From: Amycolatopsis sp. WQ 127309
Lineage (GTDB): Bacteria; Actinomycetota; Actinomycetes; Mycobacteriales; Pseudonocardiaceae
Direction of reading: 5' to 3'
NCBI RefSeq assembly: GCF_023023025.1
Contig: NZ_CP095481.1
Location: 7,639,001-7,703,000 of the forward strand
DNA length: 64,000 bases
The notes beneath the pieces were generated by a model that worked only from the letters and a program-made list of their open reading frames with translations, ran no database searches and had not been told where the DNA came from. How positions within the stretch are numbered: the stretch's first letter is position 1; each line of letters opens with the position of its first letter. Shown here piece after piece: positions 7,897 to 15,993 of this stretch. Position numbers and translations under genes: made by a program.

Positions 7897-9023
7897 ACGA
7901 CCTCCTCGCCGACATCGAGACGCTCGTCCGGTGCGAGTCGCCGTCCGAGGACCACGACGCCGTCGCGCGCAGCGCCGAAGCCGTCGCGAAGATCGGCCGC
8001 CGCCTGCTGGGTGCCGAGCCGGACCGGATCGTCACCGACGGCTGCACGCACCTGCGCTGGCGGTTCGGCGACGGCCCGCCGCGCGTTCTGCTGCTCGGGC
8101 ACCACGACACCGTGTGGCCACTGGGTTCCCTGCGCACGCACCCGTTTTCGATCACCGGCGGCGTCCTGCGCGGCCCTGGCTGCTTCGACATGAAGGCCGG
8201 CGTGGTGATGGCCCTGCACGCCGCCGCGGCGCTGGCCGACCGCACCGGCCTGGCGATCCTCGTCACCGGCGACGAGGAGATCGGCTCGCCGCTGTCCCGT
8301 TCGCTGATCGAGGAGGAGGCCCGCGGCTGCGACGCGGTGTTCGTCCTCGAAGCGTCCGCCGACGGCGGCGCGCTGAAGACCCGCCGCAAGGGCGTTTCCC
8401 GGTACTGGATCGAGGTCGAGGGCCGCGCCGCGCACGCCGGGCTCGAACCGGAGAAGGGCATCAACGCGGGGATCGAGCTCGCCCACCAGATCCTGGCGGT
8501 GGCCGCGCTCGCCGACGCCGAGCGGGGCACCACCGTCGTCCCGACCGCGCTGTCCGCCGGGACGACGACCAACACCGTGCCCGCCGCGGCCAGCGTCGCG
8601 GTCGACGCCCGCGTGTGGGACGCGGCCGAGCAGGACCGCGTCGACCAGGCCGTCCGGAGCCTGGAACCGGTGCTGCCCGGCTCGCGGATCCGGATCGCGG
8701 GCGGCATCAACCGCGCGCCGCTCGACGCCGTCGCGTCGGCGGATCTGTTCGCCCTGGCGAACTCCCTCGCGGGTGGCACGCTCACGTCCGCGTCGGTCGG
8801 CGGCGCGTCGGACGGCAACTTCACGGCCGGGCTGGGCGTTCCCACCCTCGACGGCCTCGGCGCGGTGGGCGGCGGCGCGCACGCGGACGACGAACACGTC
8901 GTCGTCGACCAGCTGCTCCCGCGCACCGCGCTGCTCGTCTCGCTGGCCAAAACCGTGCTGGCGAGCGGGACTTCGTCCGCCACGACCAACACCGGGGGCG
9001 AATCCGGTGCGGGACAACGGTGA
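7893..9023 (+). CDS. M20 family metallopeptidase, probable N-acyl/N-succinyl-L-amino acid deacylase
   Basis: A 376-residue M20 dizinc peptidase resembling carboxypeptidase G2-type enzymes. Visible ligands are HHDT (70-73), GCFDMKAG (D99), GDEEIG (E128, E129), VLEAS (E153) and a final GAHADDEH histidine. A dimerisation domain lies between. GTG 7893 overlaps the preceding stop as GTGA. Next to a GNAT and an N-succinylamino-acid racemase, the likely role is the irreversible L-specific desuccinylation step of the D- to L-amino acid pathway described in Geobacillus. That role is inference from context. Confidence 0.83.
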   Translation: MNDLLADIETLVRCESPSEDHDAVARSAEAVAKIGRRLLGAEPDRIVTDGCTHLRWRFGDGPPRVLLLGHHDTVWPLGSLRTHPFSITGGVLRGPGCFDMKAGVVMALHAAAALADRTGLAILVTGDEEIGSPLSRSLIEEEARGCDAVFVLEASADGGALKTRRKGVSRYWIEVEGRAAHAGLEPEKGINAGIELAHQILAVAALADAERGTTVVPTALSAGTTTNTVPAAASVAVDARVWDAAEQDRVDQAVRSLEPVLPGSRIRIAGGINRAPLDAVASADLFALANSLAGGTLTSASVGGASDGNFTAGLGVPTLDGLGAVGGGAHADDEHVVVDQLLPRTALLVSLAKTVLASGTSSATTNTGGESGAGQR

Positions 9024-9054
9024 CGCGCCGGCCGTGTCCGGAAAGGATGGTCCC

Positions 9055-9936
9055 GTGACTGACGTTGTGACGAACACGGTCCCGTCCGTGCGGGACGAGG
9101 CGGCCCTCACGGCCACCGCTGCCGCCGCGGCTTCGGGGGCCGAGGTCCGTGAGCTCGCCGAGATCCCCGATCTGAACGCGGTGGCCCTGCTCTTCGAGAC
9201 GATCTGGCAGCCCGAACCGGGCAGCCGGCCGGTGAACGCCGAGCTGCTCAAGGCGATGGTCGCCGCGGGCAACTACGTCGCCGGCGCCTTCGACGGCCCG
9301 CGGCTGCTCGGCGCCTGCTTCGGGTTCTTCGGCCGGCCCGCGAAAGGCGGACTGCACAGCCACATCGCCGGGGTCCTCCCGGCCGGGCTCGGCCGCGGGC
9401 TCGGCTTCGCGCTCAAGCTGCACCAGCGCGCGTGGGCGCTGCACCAGGACGTCCCGGTGATCTCCTGGACGTTCGACCCGCTCGTGCGGCGCAACGCCCA
9501 CTTCAACGTGACCAAGCTCGGCGCCCGCCCGGCGCAGTACCTGCCCGACTTCTACGGCCCGATGCACGACAGCATCAACGGCTCGGGCGACACCGACCGG
9601 ATCATGGTCGCCTGGGAGCTGGCGAGCCCCGCCGTGCGGGCCGCCGCGCTCGGCGAACCGGCGAGGTTTGACGCGGTCGCGCTGCGGGCGCGGGGCGCGT
9701 CGACCGCGCTGGCGGTCGGCCCGGACGGCAGCCCGGTGAGCGGGCCCGCGGACGGGCCGCTGGTGCTCGTCGCCGTGCCGCCGGACATCGAGGCACTGCG
9801 CCGCACCGACCCCGGCCGGGGCCGGTCGTGGCGGGCGGCGCTGCGGGAGGTGCTGGGCGGCCTGATGGCCGGCGGCGCCGAGGTCGTCGGGTTCGATCGT
9901 GCCGGTTTTTACGTTCTGGCCAAGGAGAAGCCGTGA
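9055..9936 (+). CDS. GNAT superfamily acyltransferase (COG3375-like), probable D-amino acid N-succinyltransferase
   Basis: A 293-residue protein. The core reads VAGAFDGPRLLGACFGFF, then HSHIAGVLPAGLGRGLGFALK, an acyl-CoA-loop-like segment, and WTFDPLVRRNAHFNVTKLGA, which I associate with the predicted GNAT proteins of COG3375. Members of this family sit beside N-succinylamino-acid racemase genes, and in Geobacillus one acts as succinyl-CoA:D-amino acid N-succinyltransferase. GTG 9055 follows GGAAAGGA with good spacing; the longer frame overlaps the M20 gene and is rejected. The stop overlaps the racemase start as GTGA. Confidence 0.72.
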   Translation: MTDVVTNTVPSVRDEAALTATAAAAASGAEVRELAEIPDLNAVALLFETIWQPEPGSRPVNAELLKAMVAAGNYVAGAFDGPRLLGACFGFFGRPAKGGLHSHIAGVLPAGLGRGLGFALKLHQRAWALHQDVPVISWTFDPLVRRNAHFNVTKLGARPAQYLPDFYGPMHDSINGSGDTDRIMVAWELASPAVRAAALGEPARFDAVALRARGASTALAVGPDGSPVSGPADGPLVLVAVPPDIEALRRTDPGRGRSWRAALREVLGGLMAGGAEVVGFDRAGFYVLAKEKP

Positions 9937-11036
9937 AACTCAGTGGTGTGGAGCTCCTGCGCGTCCGGATGCCCCTGGTGGCGCCGTTCCGGACGTCGTT
10001 CGGCACGCAGGCCGAGCGCGAACTGCTGCTCCTGCGCGCGGTCACCTCCGACGGCGAGGGCTGGGGCGAGTGCGGCGCGATGGTCGACCCGCTGTACTCC
10101 TCGGAGTACGTCGACGGCGTCGAGCACGTGCTGCGGACCTTCCTCGTTCCGGCGCTCACCGCGGCCGGCGACCTGACGGCGAACAAGGTCGCGCCGCTGC
10201 TGGCGAAGTTCAAGGGCCACCGGATGGCCAAGGCGGCGCTGGAGATGGCCGTGCTCGACGCCGAGCTGCGGGCGCACGGCGTGTCGTTCGCGGCCGCGCT
10301 GGGGTCCACAAAGGACTCGGTGCCGTGCGGAGTGTCCGTCGGGATCATGGAGACCGTCCCGCACCTGCTCGACGTCGTCGGCGGCTACCTCGACGACGGG
10401 TACGTCCGGATCAAGCTCAAGATCGAGCCCGGCTGGGACGTCGAACCGGTGCGCGCGGTCCGGGAACGCTTCGGCGACGACGTCCTGCTCCAGGTCGACG
10501 CCAACACCGCGTACACGCTGTCGGACATCCCGCAGCTCGCCCGGCTCGACCCGTTCGAGCTGCTGCTGATCGAGCAGCCCCTCGAAGAGGAGGACGTCCT
10601 CGGGCACGCGGAGCTGGCCAAGCACATCCGGACGCCGATCTGCCTGGACGAGTCCATCGTCTCCGCGCGTTCGGCCGCCGACGCGATCACGCTCGGCGCG
10701 TGCCGGATCGTCAACATCAAGCCGAGCCGGGTCGGCGGATACCTGGAAGCGCGCCGGGTGCACGACGTCTGCGCCGCGCACGGGATCCCGGTCTGGTGCG
10801 GCGGGATGATCGAGACCGGGCTGGGCCGGGCGGCCAACGTCGCGCTCGCGTCGCTGCCCGGCTTCACGCTCCCAGGCGACACGTCGGCGTCGGACCGGTT
10901 CTACCGCGAGGACATCACCGAGCCGTTCGTGCTGGCGGACGGGCACCTGCCGGTGCCGTCCGGCCCCGGCCTCGGCGTGACGCCGATCGCGGGCCGGCTC
11001 GCCGAGGTGACCACGGCGAAGAGCTGGCTGGCCTGA
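9933..11036 (+). CDS. N-succinylamino-acid racemase / o-succinylbenzoate synthase (enolase superfamily)
   Basis: A 367-residue enolase-superfamily enzyme, nearly the length of the 368-residue Amycolatopsis N-acylamino-acid racemase, which it strongly resembles from memory. The catalytic lysines are in RIKLKIEP (K161, K163) and NIKPS (K263). The metal ligands are D189 (QVDAN), E214 (IEQP) and D239 (LDES), exactly the published numbering. It epimerises N-succinyl amino acids. Because no other menaquinone genes are nearby and GNAT and M20 genes flank it, the racemase role is favoured over menaquinone synthesis. It is the last gene of the first unit. Confidence 0.93.
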   Translation: MKLSGVELLRVRMPLVAPFRTSFGTQAERELLLLRAVTSDGEGWGECGAMVDPLYSSEYVDGVEHVLRTFLVPALTAAGDLTANKVAPLLAKFKGHRMAKAALEMAVLDAELRAHGVSFAAALGSTKDSVPCGVSVGIMETVPHLLDVVGGYLDDGYVRIKLKIEPGWDVEPVRAVRERFGDDVLLQVDANTAYTLSDIPQLARLDPFELLLIEQPLEEEDVLGHAELAKHIRTPICLDESIVSARSAADAITLGACRIVNIKPSRVGGYLEARRVHDVCAAHGIPVWCGGMIETGLGRAANVALASLPGFTLPGDTSASDRFYREDITEPFVLADGHLPVPSGPGLGVTPIAGRLAEVTTAKSWLA

Positions 11037-11094
11037 CCGGTTCGTCCGCCGCGATGAAAGTTTCCCCCGGTCTCGTCGGATTCGACGAACCGGT
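11036..11094. promoter_or_regulatory. 11-bp perfect inverted repeat upstream of the second peptide operon
   Basis: ACCGGTTCGTC (11036-11046) and GACGAACCGGT (11084-11094) are exact reverse complements 37 bp apart. They sit in the 120-nt gap before the serine hydrolase. The core GTTCGTC also occurs twice upstream of the amidohydrolase at 6430. This is a candidate operator for a shared regulator; the gap also shows that a second promoter is likely here. Confidence 0.5.
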
Positions 11095-11156
11095 GGGGTA
11101 AGCGCAGGTCATAGCATCCCCGGCAACGCCGGTTCACCATCGGACGAGAGGCAGTC

Positions 11157-12542
11157 ATGGCGAAACTCACCGACCTCGGGGCCTGGCTCGAAAGCCGGCT
11201 TCCCGCACTGCTGGCCGAAAACCACGTGCCGGCCGCGTCGGTCGCCGTGTACGCCGGCGGCGAGATCCTCGACCGCGCGGCCGGGGTGCTCAACAAGGCC
11301 ACCGGCGTCGAGGCGGACGCCGACTCGGTGTTCCAGATCGGCTCGGTCACCAAGGTCTGGACGGTGACGCTGGCGATGCAGCTCGTCGACGAGGGGAAGC
11401 TGGACCTCGACGAGCCCGTCCGCCGGTACCTGCCCGGGTTCGCGCTCGCCGACGACGACGCGGCCGCGCGGATCACCGTCCGGCAGCTGATGTGCCACAC
11501 CTCCGGCTTCGAAGGCGACATCTTCACCGACACCGGCCGCGGCGAGGACTGCGTCGAGAAGTACGTCGCCACCCTCCACGACGTGCCCCAGCTCTTTCCG
11601 CCCGGCGAGATGTTCTCCTACAACAACGCCGCGCTCTGCGTGCTCGGCCGGGTCGTGGAAGTGCTGCGGGACAAGGACTACAACCAGTGCCTGGGTGGTC
11701 ACCTGTTCGTCCCGCTGGGACTGACGCACGCGGCGCAGAGCCCGTACGAGGCGATCCGGTTCCGCGCCGCGCTCGGCCACCTGTCGCCGGAGCCGTGCGC
11801 CGAGCCGGAACCCGCGGGGATCTGGGCGCTGGCGCCGTCGAACGCGCCGGCCGGGTCGATGCTCGCGATGCGGGCGCGGGACCTCGCGATGTTCGCCGGC
11901 ATGCACCTGCGTGACGGCGAGGCCCCGGACGGCACCCGCGTGCTGAGCGCGGCGAGCGCCCAGGCGATGCGGGAACGCCTGGTGGAGCTGCCCGACCTCG
12001 GCCTGATGGGCGACGCGTGGGGGCTCGGCTGGTCGCTGTTCGACTCACCCGGCGGCGCCCTGGTCGGGCACGACGGCAACACGATCGGCCAGGCGTCGTT
12101 CCTGCGGGTCGCCCCGGAGCACGGCGTCGCCGTCGCGCTGCTGACCAACGGCGGCGACCCGATCCCGCTCTACACCGAGATCATCGGGCACGTCCTGCGG
12201 GAGCTGACCGGCATCGAGCTGACCCTCCCGCCGGTGCCGGACCCGGCCGCGCCGCGCGTCGACGCCTCCCGCTACGTCGGCGAGTACTCCTCGACGGTCG
12301 CGGACATCGTGGTCAGCCAGGACGACAGCGGCCGCGTCTGGGTGGAGCGCGTCCCGAAGGGGATCTTCGCCGAGCTGAGCGGCCCGGTGAAGAGCGAACT
12401 GGTCGCGATGAACGGCGACACGCTGATCCTCGCCGAGCCGATGCAGGGCATGTACATCCCGCACGCCTTCGTCGGCGACGACGGCACCGGCCACGCGCTG
12501 TACCTGCACACCGGCCGCGCCGACCGCCGGGTGCGCGCATGA
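11157..12542 (+). CDS. S12-type serine hydrolase (beta-lactamase class C / D-aminopeptidase-like)
   Basis: A 461-residue penicillin-binding-fold hydrolase without signal peptide, so probably cytoplasmic. The catalytic SVTK is at 63-66 (SxxK), YNN at 155-157 (YxN), and GHDGNTIG is the HxG-type third motif. A C-terminal extension of about 120 residues follows the catalytic domain. Family members include D-aminopeptidases, DD-peptidases and esterases, so activity on D-residue peptides is plausible. It is a close paralogue of the C-terminal half of the fusion protein at 18896. ATG 11157 has GAGAGGC upstream. Confidence 0.85.
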   Translation: MAKLTDLGAWLESRLPALLAENHVPAASVAVYAGGEILDRAAGVLNKATGVEADADSVFQIGSVTKVWTVTLAMQLVDEGKLDLDEPVRRYLPGFALADDDAAARITVRQLMCHTSGFEGDIFTDTGRGEDCVEKYVATLHDVPQLFPPGEMFSYNNAALCVLGRVVEVLRDKDYNQCLGGHLFVPLGLTHAAQSPYEAIRFRAALGHLSPEPCAEPEPAGIWALAPSNAPAGSMLAMRARDLAMFAGMHLRDGEAPDGTRVLSAASAQAMRERLVELPDLGLMGDAWGLGWSLFDSPGGALVGHDGNTIGQASFLRVAPEHGVAVALLTNGGDPIPLYTEIIGHVLRELTGIELTLPPVPDPAAPRVDASRYVGEYSSTVADIVVSQDDSGRVWVERVPKGIFAELSGPVKSELVAMNGDTLILAEPMQGMYIPHAFVGDDGTGHALYLHTGRADRRVRA

Positions 12543-13426
12543 CCGCTGTCGAAGACGAGATCGCCGCGGTCTTCACCGCGGCGGGCGCGCGGGGCTTCGT
12601 CCACGCGCGGGAGATCGGCGGCGGCCCGGCCGAGGTGGCGCTCGGCGCCGACGACCCGGTGGTGCTGGCGTCGGTGTTCAAGATCCCGGTCGCCGTCGCC
12701 TACGCCCGCGAAGTGGTGGCGGGCCGCCTCGACGAAACCGAGCGCACCCGCGTCGGAAAGCGCTACCGCATCGGCGGGATCGGCACCGCCGGCTGCGCGG
12801 ACGACGTCGAGATGAGCTGGCGCGACCTAGCGCTGTTCATGCTGACCATGAGCGACAACGCCGCCACCGACGTGCTCTACCACCGGATCGGCCAGGACGC
12901 CGTCGACCGCGTGCTCGCCGACCTGGACCTGAAGCGGACGCGGCTGATCGGCTGCTGCGAGGACCTCTTCGCCTCGGTCATGGCCGACCTGGGCGCCGAC
13001 GGTGATCTCGACGCCGCGTTCGCCGGGGCCACTCCGGAGCAGACGTGGAAGCTCTCGGTGCTCGACCCGGACCGCACGACGTCGTCGACGCCCCGGGAGA
13101 TCACCACCCTGCTCGACGCCGTCTGGACCGACCGCGCTGCAGAACCCGCCGCGTGCGAGCGGGTCCGCTGGATGATGGCGCGCCAGATCTGGCCGCACCG
13201 GATCTCCTCCGGCTTCGGTTCGGACGTCACGATCGCGGCCAAGACCGGCACCCTGCCGGCGGTCCGCAACGAAGCCGGCGTGCTGTCCTTTCCGGACGGA
13301 CGCCGGTTCGCCGTCGCGGTCTTCACCCGCGCGGACTCGCTCGACGAACGGCAGCCCGCCGTCGACGCCGCGATCGGCGCGGCCGCCCGCCTCGCCGTGG
13401 ACCACCTGCGGAAGGAAACCCCATGA
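12539..13426 (+). CDS. Class A beta-lactamase-related serine hydrolase without the Glu166 motif
   Basis: A 295-residue protein with the three class A landmarks: SVFK (SxxK), MSDNAATD (SDN) and AKTGTLP (KTG). No ExxLN omega-loop motif is visible before TSSTPREIT, so the usual deacylating glutamate appears absent, which argues against true beta-lactamase activity. There is no signal peptide, unlike resistance enzymes. ATG 12539 overlaps the preceding stop as ATGA. In this operon a cytoplasmic peptidase or amidase acting on D-residues is a reasonable inference. Confidence 0.82.
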   Translation: MTAVEDEIAAVFTAAGARGFVHAREIGGGPAEVALGADDPVVLASVFKIPVAVAYAREVVAGRLDETERTRVGKRYRIGGIGTAGCADDVEMSWRDLALFMLTMSDNAATDVLYHRIGQDAVDRVLADLDLKRTRLIGCCEDLFASVMADLGADGDLDAAFAGATPEQTWKLSVLDPDRTTSSTPREITTLLDAVWTDRAAEPAACERVRWMMARQIWPHRISSGFGSDVTIAAKTGTLPAVRNEAGVLSFPDGRRFAVAVFTRADSLDERQPAVDAAIGAAARLAVDHLRKETP

Positions 13427-15015
13427 CCCCCACACGGACCGCGGTGGTCCTGCTCGGCGGGCTCGCCCTCGTGGCGACCGCCTGCGCGGGACCGGGAGAC
13501 AACACCGGCTCGGGCCAGACCCCCGTCGAGGGCCAGACCTTCACCCTCGCCCTCGGCTCCGACCCGGGCAACCTCGACCCGCACATGTCGGTGCTGTCGG
13601 TGACCGGCCAGGTCGACAAGTTCCTGTACGACTCCCTGCTCGAGCTCAGCGCGGACGGCAAGCCCCTGCCGGAGCTGGCCGAGAAGTGGACCGCGACGTC
13701 GACCACCGCCGCCACCTTCACCCTGCGCCCGGGCCTCACCTGCGCGGACGGTGCCCCGCTGACCGCCGCCGACGTCGCGGCGAACATCGCGTTCGTCGGC
13801 GACCCGGCGAACAAGTCGCCGTTCGCCGGCATAACGGTCACGTCCGGCACCAAGGCCACCGCCGACGAGACCACCCGCACGATCACGGTCACCAGCGGCG
13901 CGCCGGACGCGTTCCTGCTCCGCAACATCGGCGGGCTGCCGATCGTCTGCGGCAAGGGGTTGGCCGACCGGAAGCTGCTGGCGAAGGGTGAGAGCGGCAC
14001 CGGCCTGTTCGCCGTCTCCGAAGCCGTGCCGAACGACCACTACACCTTCACCCGCCGCAAGGACTACACGTGGGGCCCCGGCGACTGGAAGGCCGAGCCG
14101 GGCCTGCCCGACAAGGTCGTCCTGCGGGTCATCTCCAACACCTCGACGGCGGCGAACCTGCTGCTCTCGGGCGAGCTCAACGCCGCGGCGATCACCGGCC
14201 CGGACCGCCAGCGCCTCGACGCGCGCAAGCTGTTCCACGGGGACTACAACGCCCCGCTGGGCGAGATCTTCTACAACCAGGCCGCGGGCCGTCCCGGCGA
14301 GGACGAAGCCGTGCGGCGCGCGCTGACGCAGTCGCTCGACCTGGCGCAGCTGGGCAAGGTGCTGGCCAGCGGCACGGGCAAGCCGTCGCAGGGCCTGGTC
14401 ACGGCCGACCCCAAGGCGTGCTCGGGCGACACCGTCACCGGCAACCTGCCGGCCCACGACGCCGCCGCGGCCGCGTCCGCGCTGGACGCCGCGGGGTGGA
14501 GGGCCGGCGCGGACGGTGTCCGGGTGAAGAACGGCAAGCGCCTGACGCTGAACGTCATCTACGGCACCCAGCTCGGCCCGACGATGGCGCCCACCGCGGA
14601 ACTGGTGCAGCAGACCTGGAAGGCGCTCGGCGCCGAGGTCACGCTCAAGGGCGTCGACAGCCCGGGCCTGTCCCAGGTGCTGTTCGGCACCGGCGAGTGG
14701 GAGGTGTCGCTCGGCCCGATCGGGCTCACCCTGCCCAGCTGGCTGGTGCCGTTCGTGTCCGGCCCGTCCGCGCCGGACGGGACGAACTTCGCGCACATCG
14801 CGAACCCCGGCTACGACCAGGGCGTTAAGCAGGCCGCCGCGATCAGCGGCGACGCCGGCTGCCCGATGTGGAACGCCGCCGAGACGGCGCTGATCAAGCG
14901 GGTGGACGTGGTGCCCTACGTCGACTCGGTCATCCCGGTCTACGGCAGCGGCACGAAGTTCACGGTCAGCCAGGGCGCCGTCACGCCGTCCTCGATCCGG
15001 ATGTACGCGAAATGA
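13423..15015 (+). CDS. Oligopeptide ABC transporter substrate-binding lipoprotein (family 5)
   Basis: A 530-residue secreted lipoprotein. The N-terminus TRTAVVLLGGLALVATACAG is a signal peptide with the lipobox cysteine. The mature domain shows family 5 features: ALGSDPGNLDPHM, LYDSLLELSADGKPLPELA, and VRRALTQSLDLAQL. It should capture peptides outside the membrane for the two downstream permeases. The ATG overlaps the preceding stop as ATGA, so importer and intracellular hydrolases are translated as one unit. Confidence 0.9.
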   Translation: MTPTRTAVVLLGGLALVATACAGPGDNTGSGQTPVEGQTFTLALGSDPGNLDPHMSVLSVTGQVDKFLYDSLLELSADGKPLPELAEKWTATSTTAATFTLRPGLTCADGAPLTAADVAANIAFVGDPANKSPFAGITVTSGTKATADETTRTITVTSGAPDAFLLRNIGGLPIVCGKGLADRKLLAKGESGTGLFAVSEAVPNDHYTFTRRKDYTWGPGDWKAEPGLPDKVVLRVISNTSTAANLLLSGELNAAAITGPDRQRLDARKLFHGDYNAPLGEIFYNQAAGRPGEDEAVRRALTQSLDLAQLGKVLASGTGKPSQGLVTADPKACSGDTVTGNLPAHDAAAAASALDAAGWRAGADGVRVKNGKRLTLNVIYGTQLGPTMAPTAELVQQTWKALGAEVTLKGVDSPGLSQVLFGTGEWEVSLGPIGLTLPSWLVPFVSGPSAPDGTNFAHIANPGYDQGVKQAAAISGDAGCPMWNAAETALIKRVDVVPYVDSVIPVYGSGTKFTVSQGAVTPSSIRMYAK

Positions 15016-15992
15016 CCACGGCGGCGGCGCCCGCCGGCCTGCGGGGCAGCCCGTGGCCGGCGTTCGCCGGGCGCCGGCTGGCCCGGTTCGCCGTGTCCCT
15101 GTGGGCGCTCATCACGGCGGCGTTCCTGATGATCCACCTGGTCCCCGGCGATCCGGTACGGGCCGCGCTCGGGATGACCGCGCCCGCCGAGCTGGTGCGG
15201 GCGCGGCGCGCCGAGCTCGGCCTCGACGATCCACTGTGGACGCAGTACGGGCACTACCTGAAGGGCCTGGTCACCGGCGACTTCGGCACGTCGATGGCGA
15301 GCGGGCAGCCGGTGACCCAGGTGATCGGCGACCGGCTGCCGGCGACGTTGCAGCTGGCCGTGCTGGCGTTCGTGGTGGTCGTCGTGGTCGCGGTGCCGGT
15401 CGGGGTGTGCTTCGCGGTGCTGACGCGCGGTGGTCGTCGCCGGGGTGGTGAGCTGGCGTTCACGTCGGGGAGCGTGCTGCTCGCCGCCATCCCGGACTTC
15501 CTGCTGGCGGTCGGGCTGGTGGCGGTGTTCGCGGTCGGTTTCGGCTGGTTCCCGGTCGCGGGCGGCGACGGCCCGGGCGCGTACGTGCTGCCGGTGGCGG
15601 CCCTCACGATCGGGCCGGCCGCGGTGCTCGCCCGGATCGTCCGGGTGGAGCTGCTTTCGGTGCTGGGCGCCGACTTCGTCCGCACCGCGCGGGCGAAACG
15701 GCTGCCCGCGCGGCTGGTGTACGTCCGGCACGCGCTGCCGAACGCGCTGACCGCGACGCTGACCCTGGGCGGGCTGATGCTGACCGGCCTGGTCGCGGGC
15801 ACCGTGCTGGTGGAGAACGTGTTCGCCTGGCCGGGGCTCGGCTCGACGATCGTGCAGTCGATCCTGCAGAAGGACTACCCGCTGGTGCAGGGGATCGTGC
15901 TCGTCTACGGCATCGGCGTGCTGCTGGTGAACCTGCTGGTCGACGTCGTGCTCGGGCTGCTCGACCCGCGTTCGACGATCCGGGAGAGCTGA
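15012..15992 (+). CDS. Oligopeptide ABC transporter permease (DppB-like)
   Basis: A 326-residue integral membrane protein with about six hydrophobic helices. The N-terminal helix plus IHLVPGDPVRAALGM and LGLDDPLWTQYGHYLKGLV are characteristic of DppB/OppB. The EAA-type coupling loop is near DFVRTARAKRLPARLVYVRH, and VENVFAWPGLGS closes the family signature. It overlaps the binding-protein stop as ATGA. Confidence 0.92.
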   Translation: MTTAAAPAGLRGSPWPAFAGRRLARFAVSLWALITAAFLMIHLVPGDPVRAALGMTAPAELVRARRAELGLDDPLWTQYGHYLKGLVTGDFGTSMASGQPVTQVIGDRLPATLQLAVLAFVVVVVVAVPVGVCFAVLTRGGRRRGGELAFTSGSVLLAAIPDFLLAVGLVAVFAVGFGWFPVAGGDGPGAYVLPVAALTIGPAAVLARIVRVELLSVLGADFVRTARAKRLPARLVYVRHALPNALTATLTLGGLMLTGLVAGTVLVENVFAWPGLGSTIVQSILQKDYPLVQGIVLVYGIGVLLVNLLVDVVLGLLDPRSTIRES

Positions 15993-15993
15993 G

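Noticed and set aside
9933..11036. Assignment as menaquinone-pathway o-succinylbenzoate synthase
   Set aside because: The fold and residues fit both activities, but there is no other men gene nearby, and GNAT and M20 neighbours point to the racemase role; bifunctionality remains possible.
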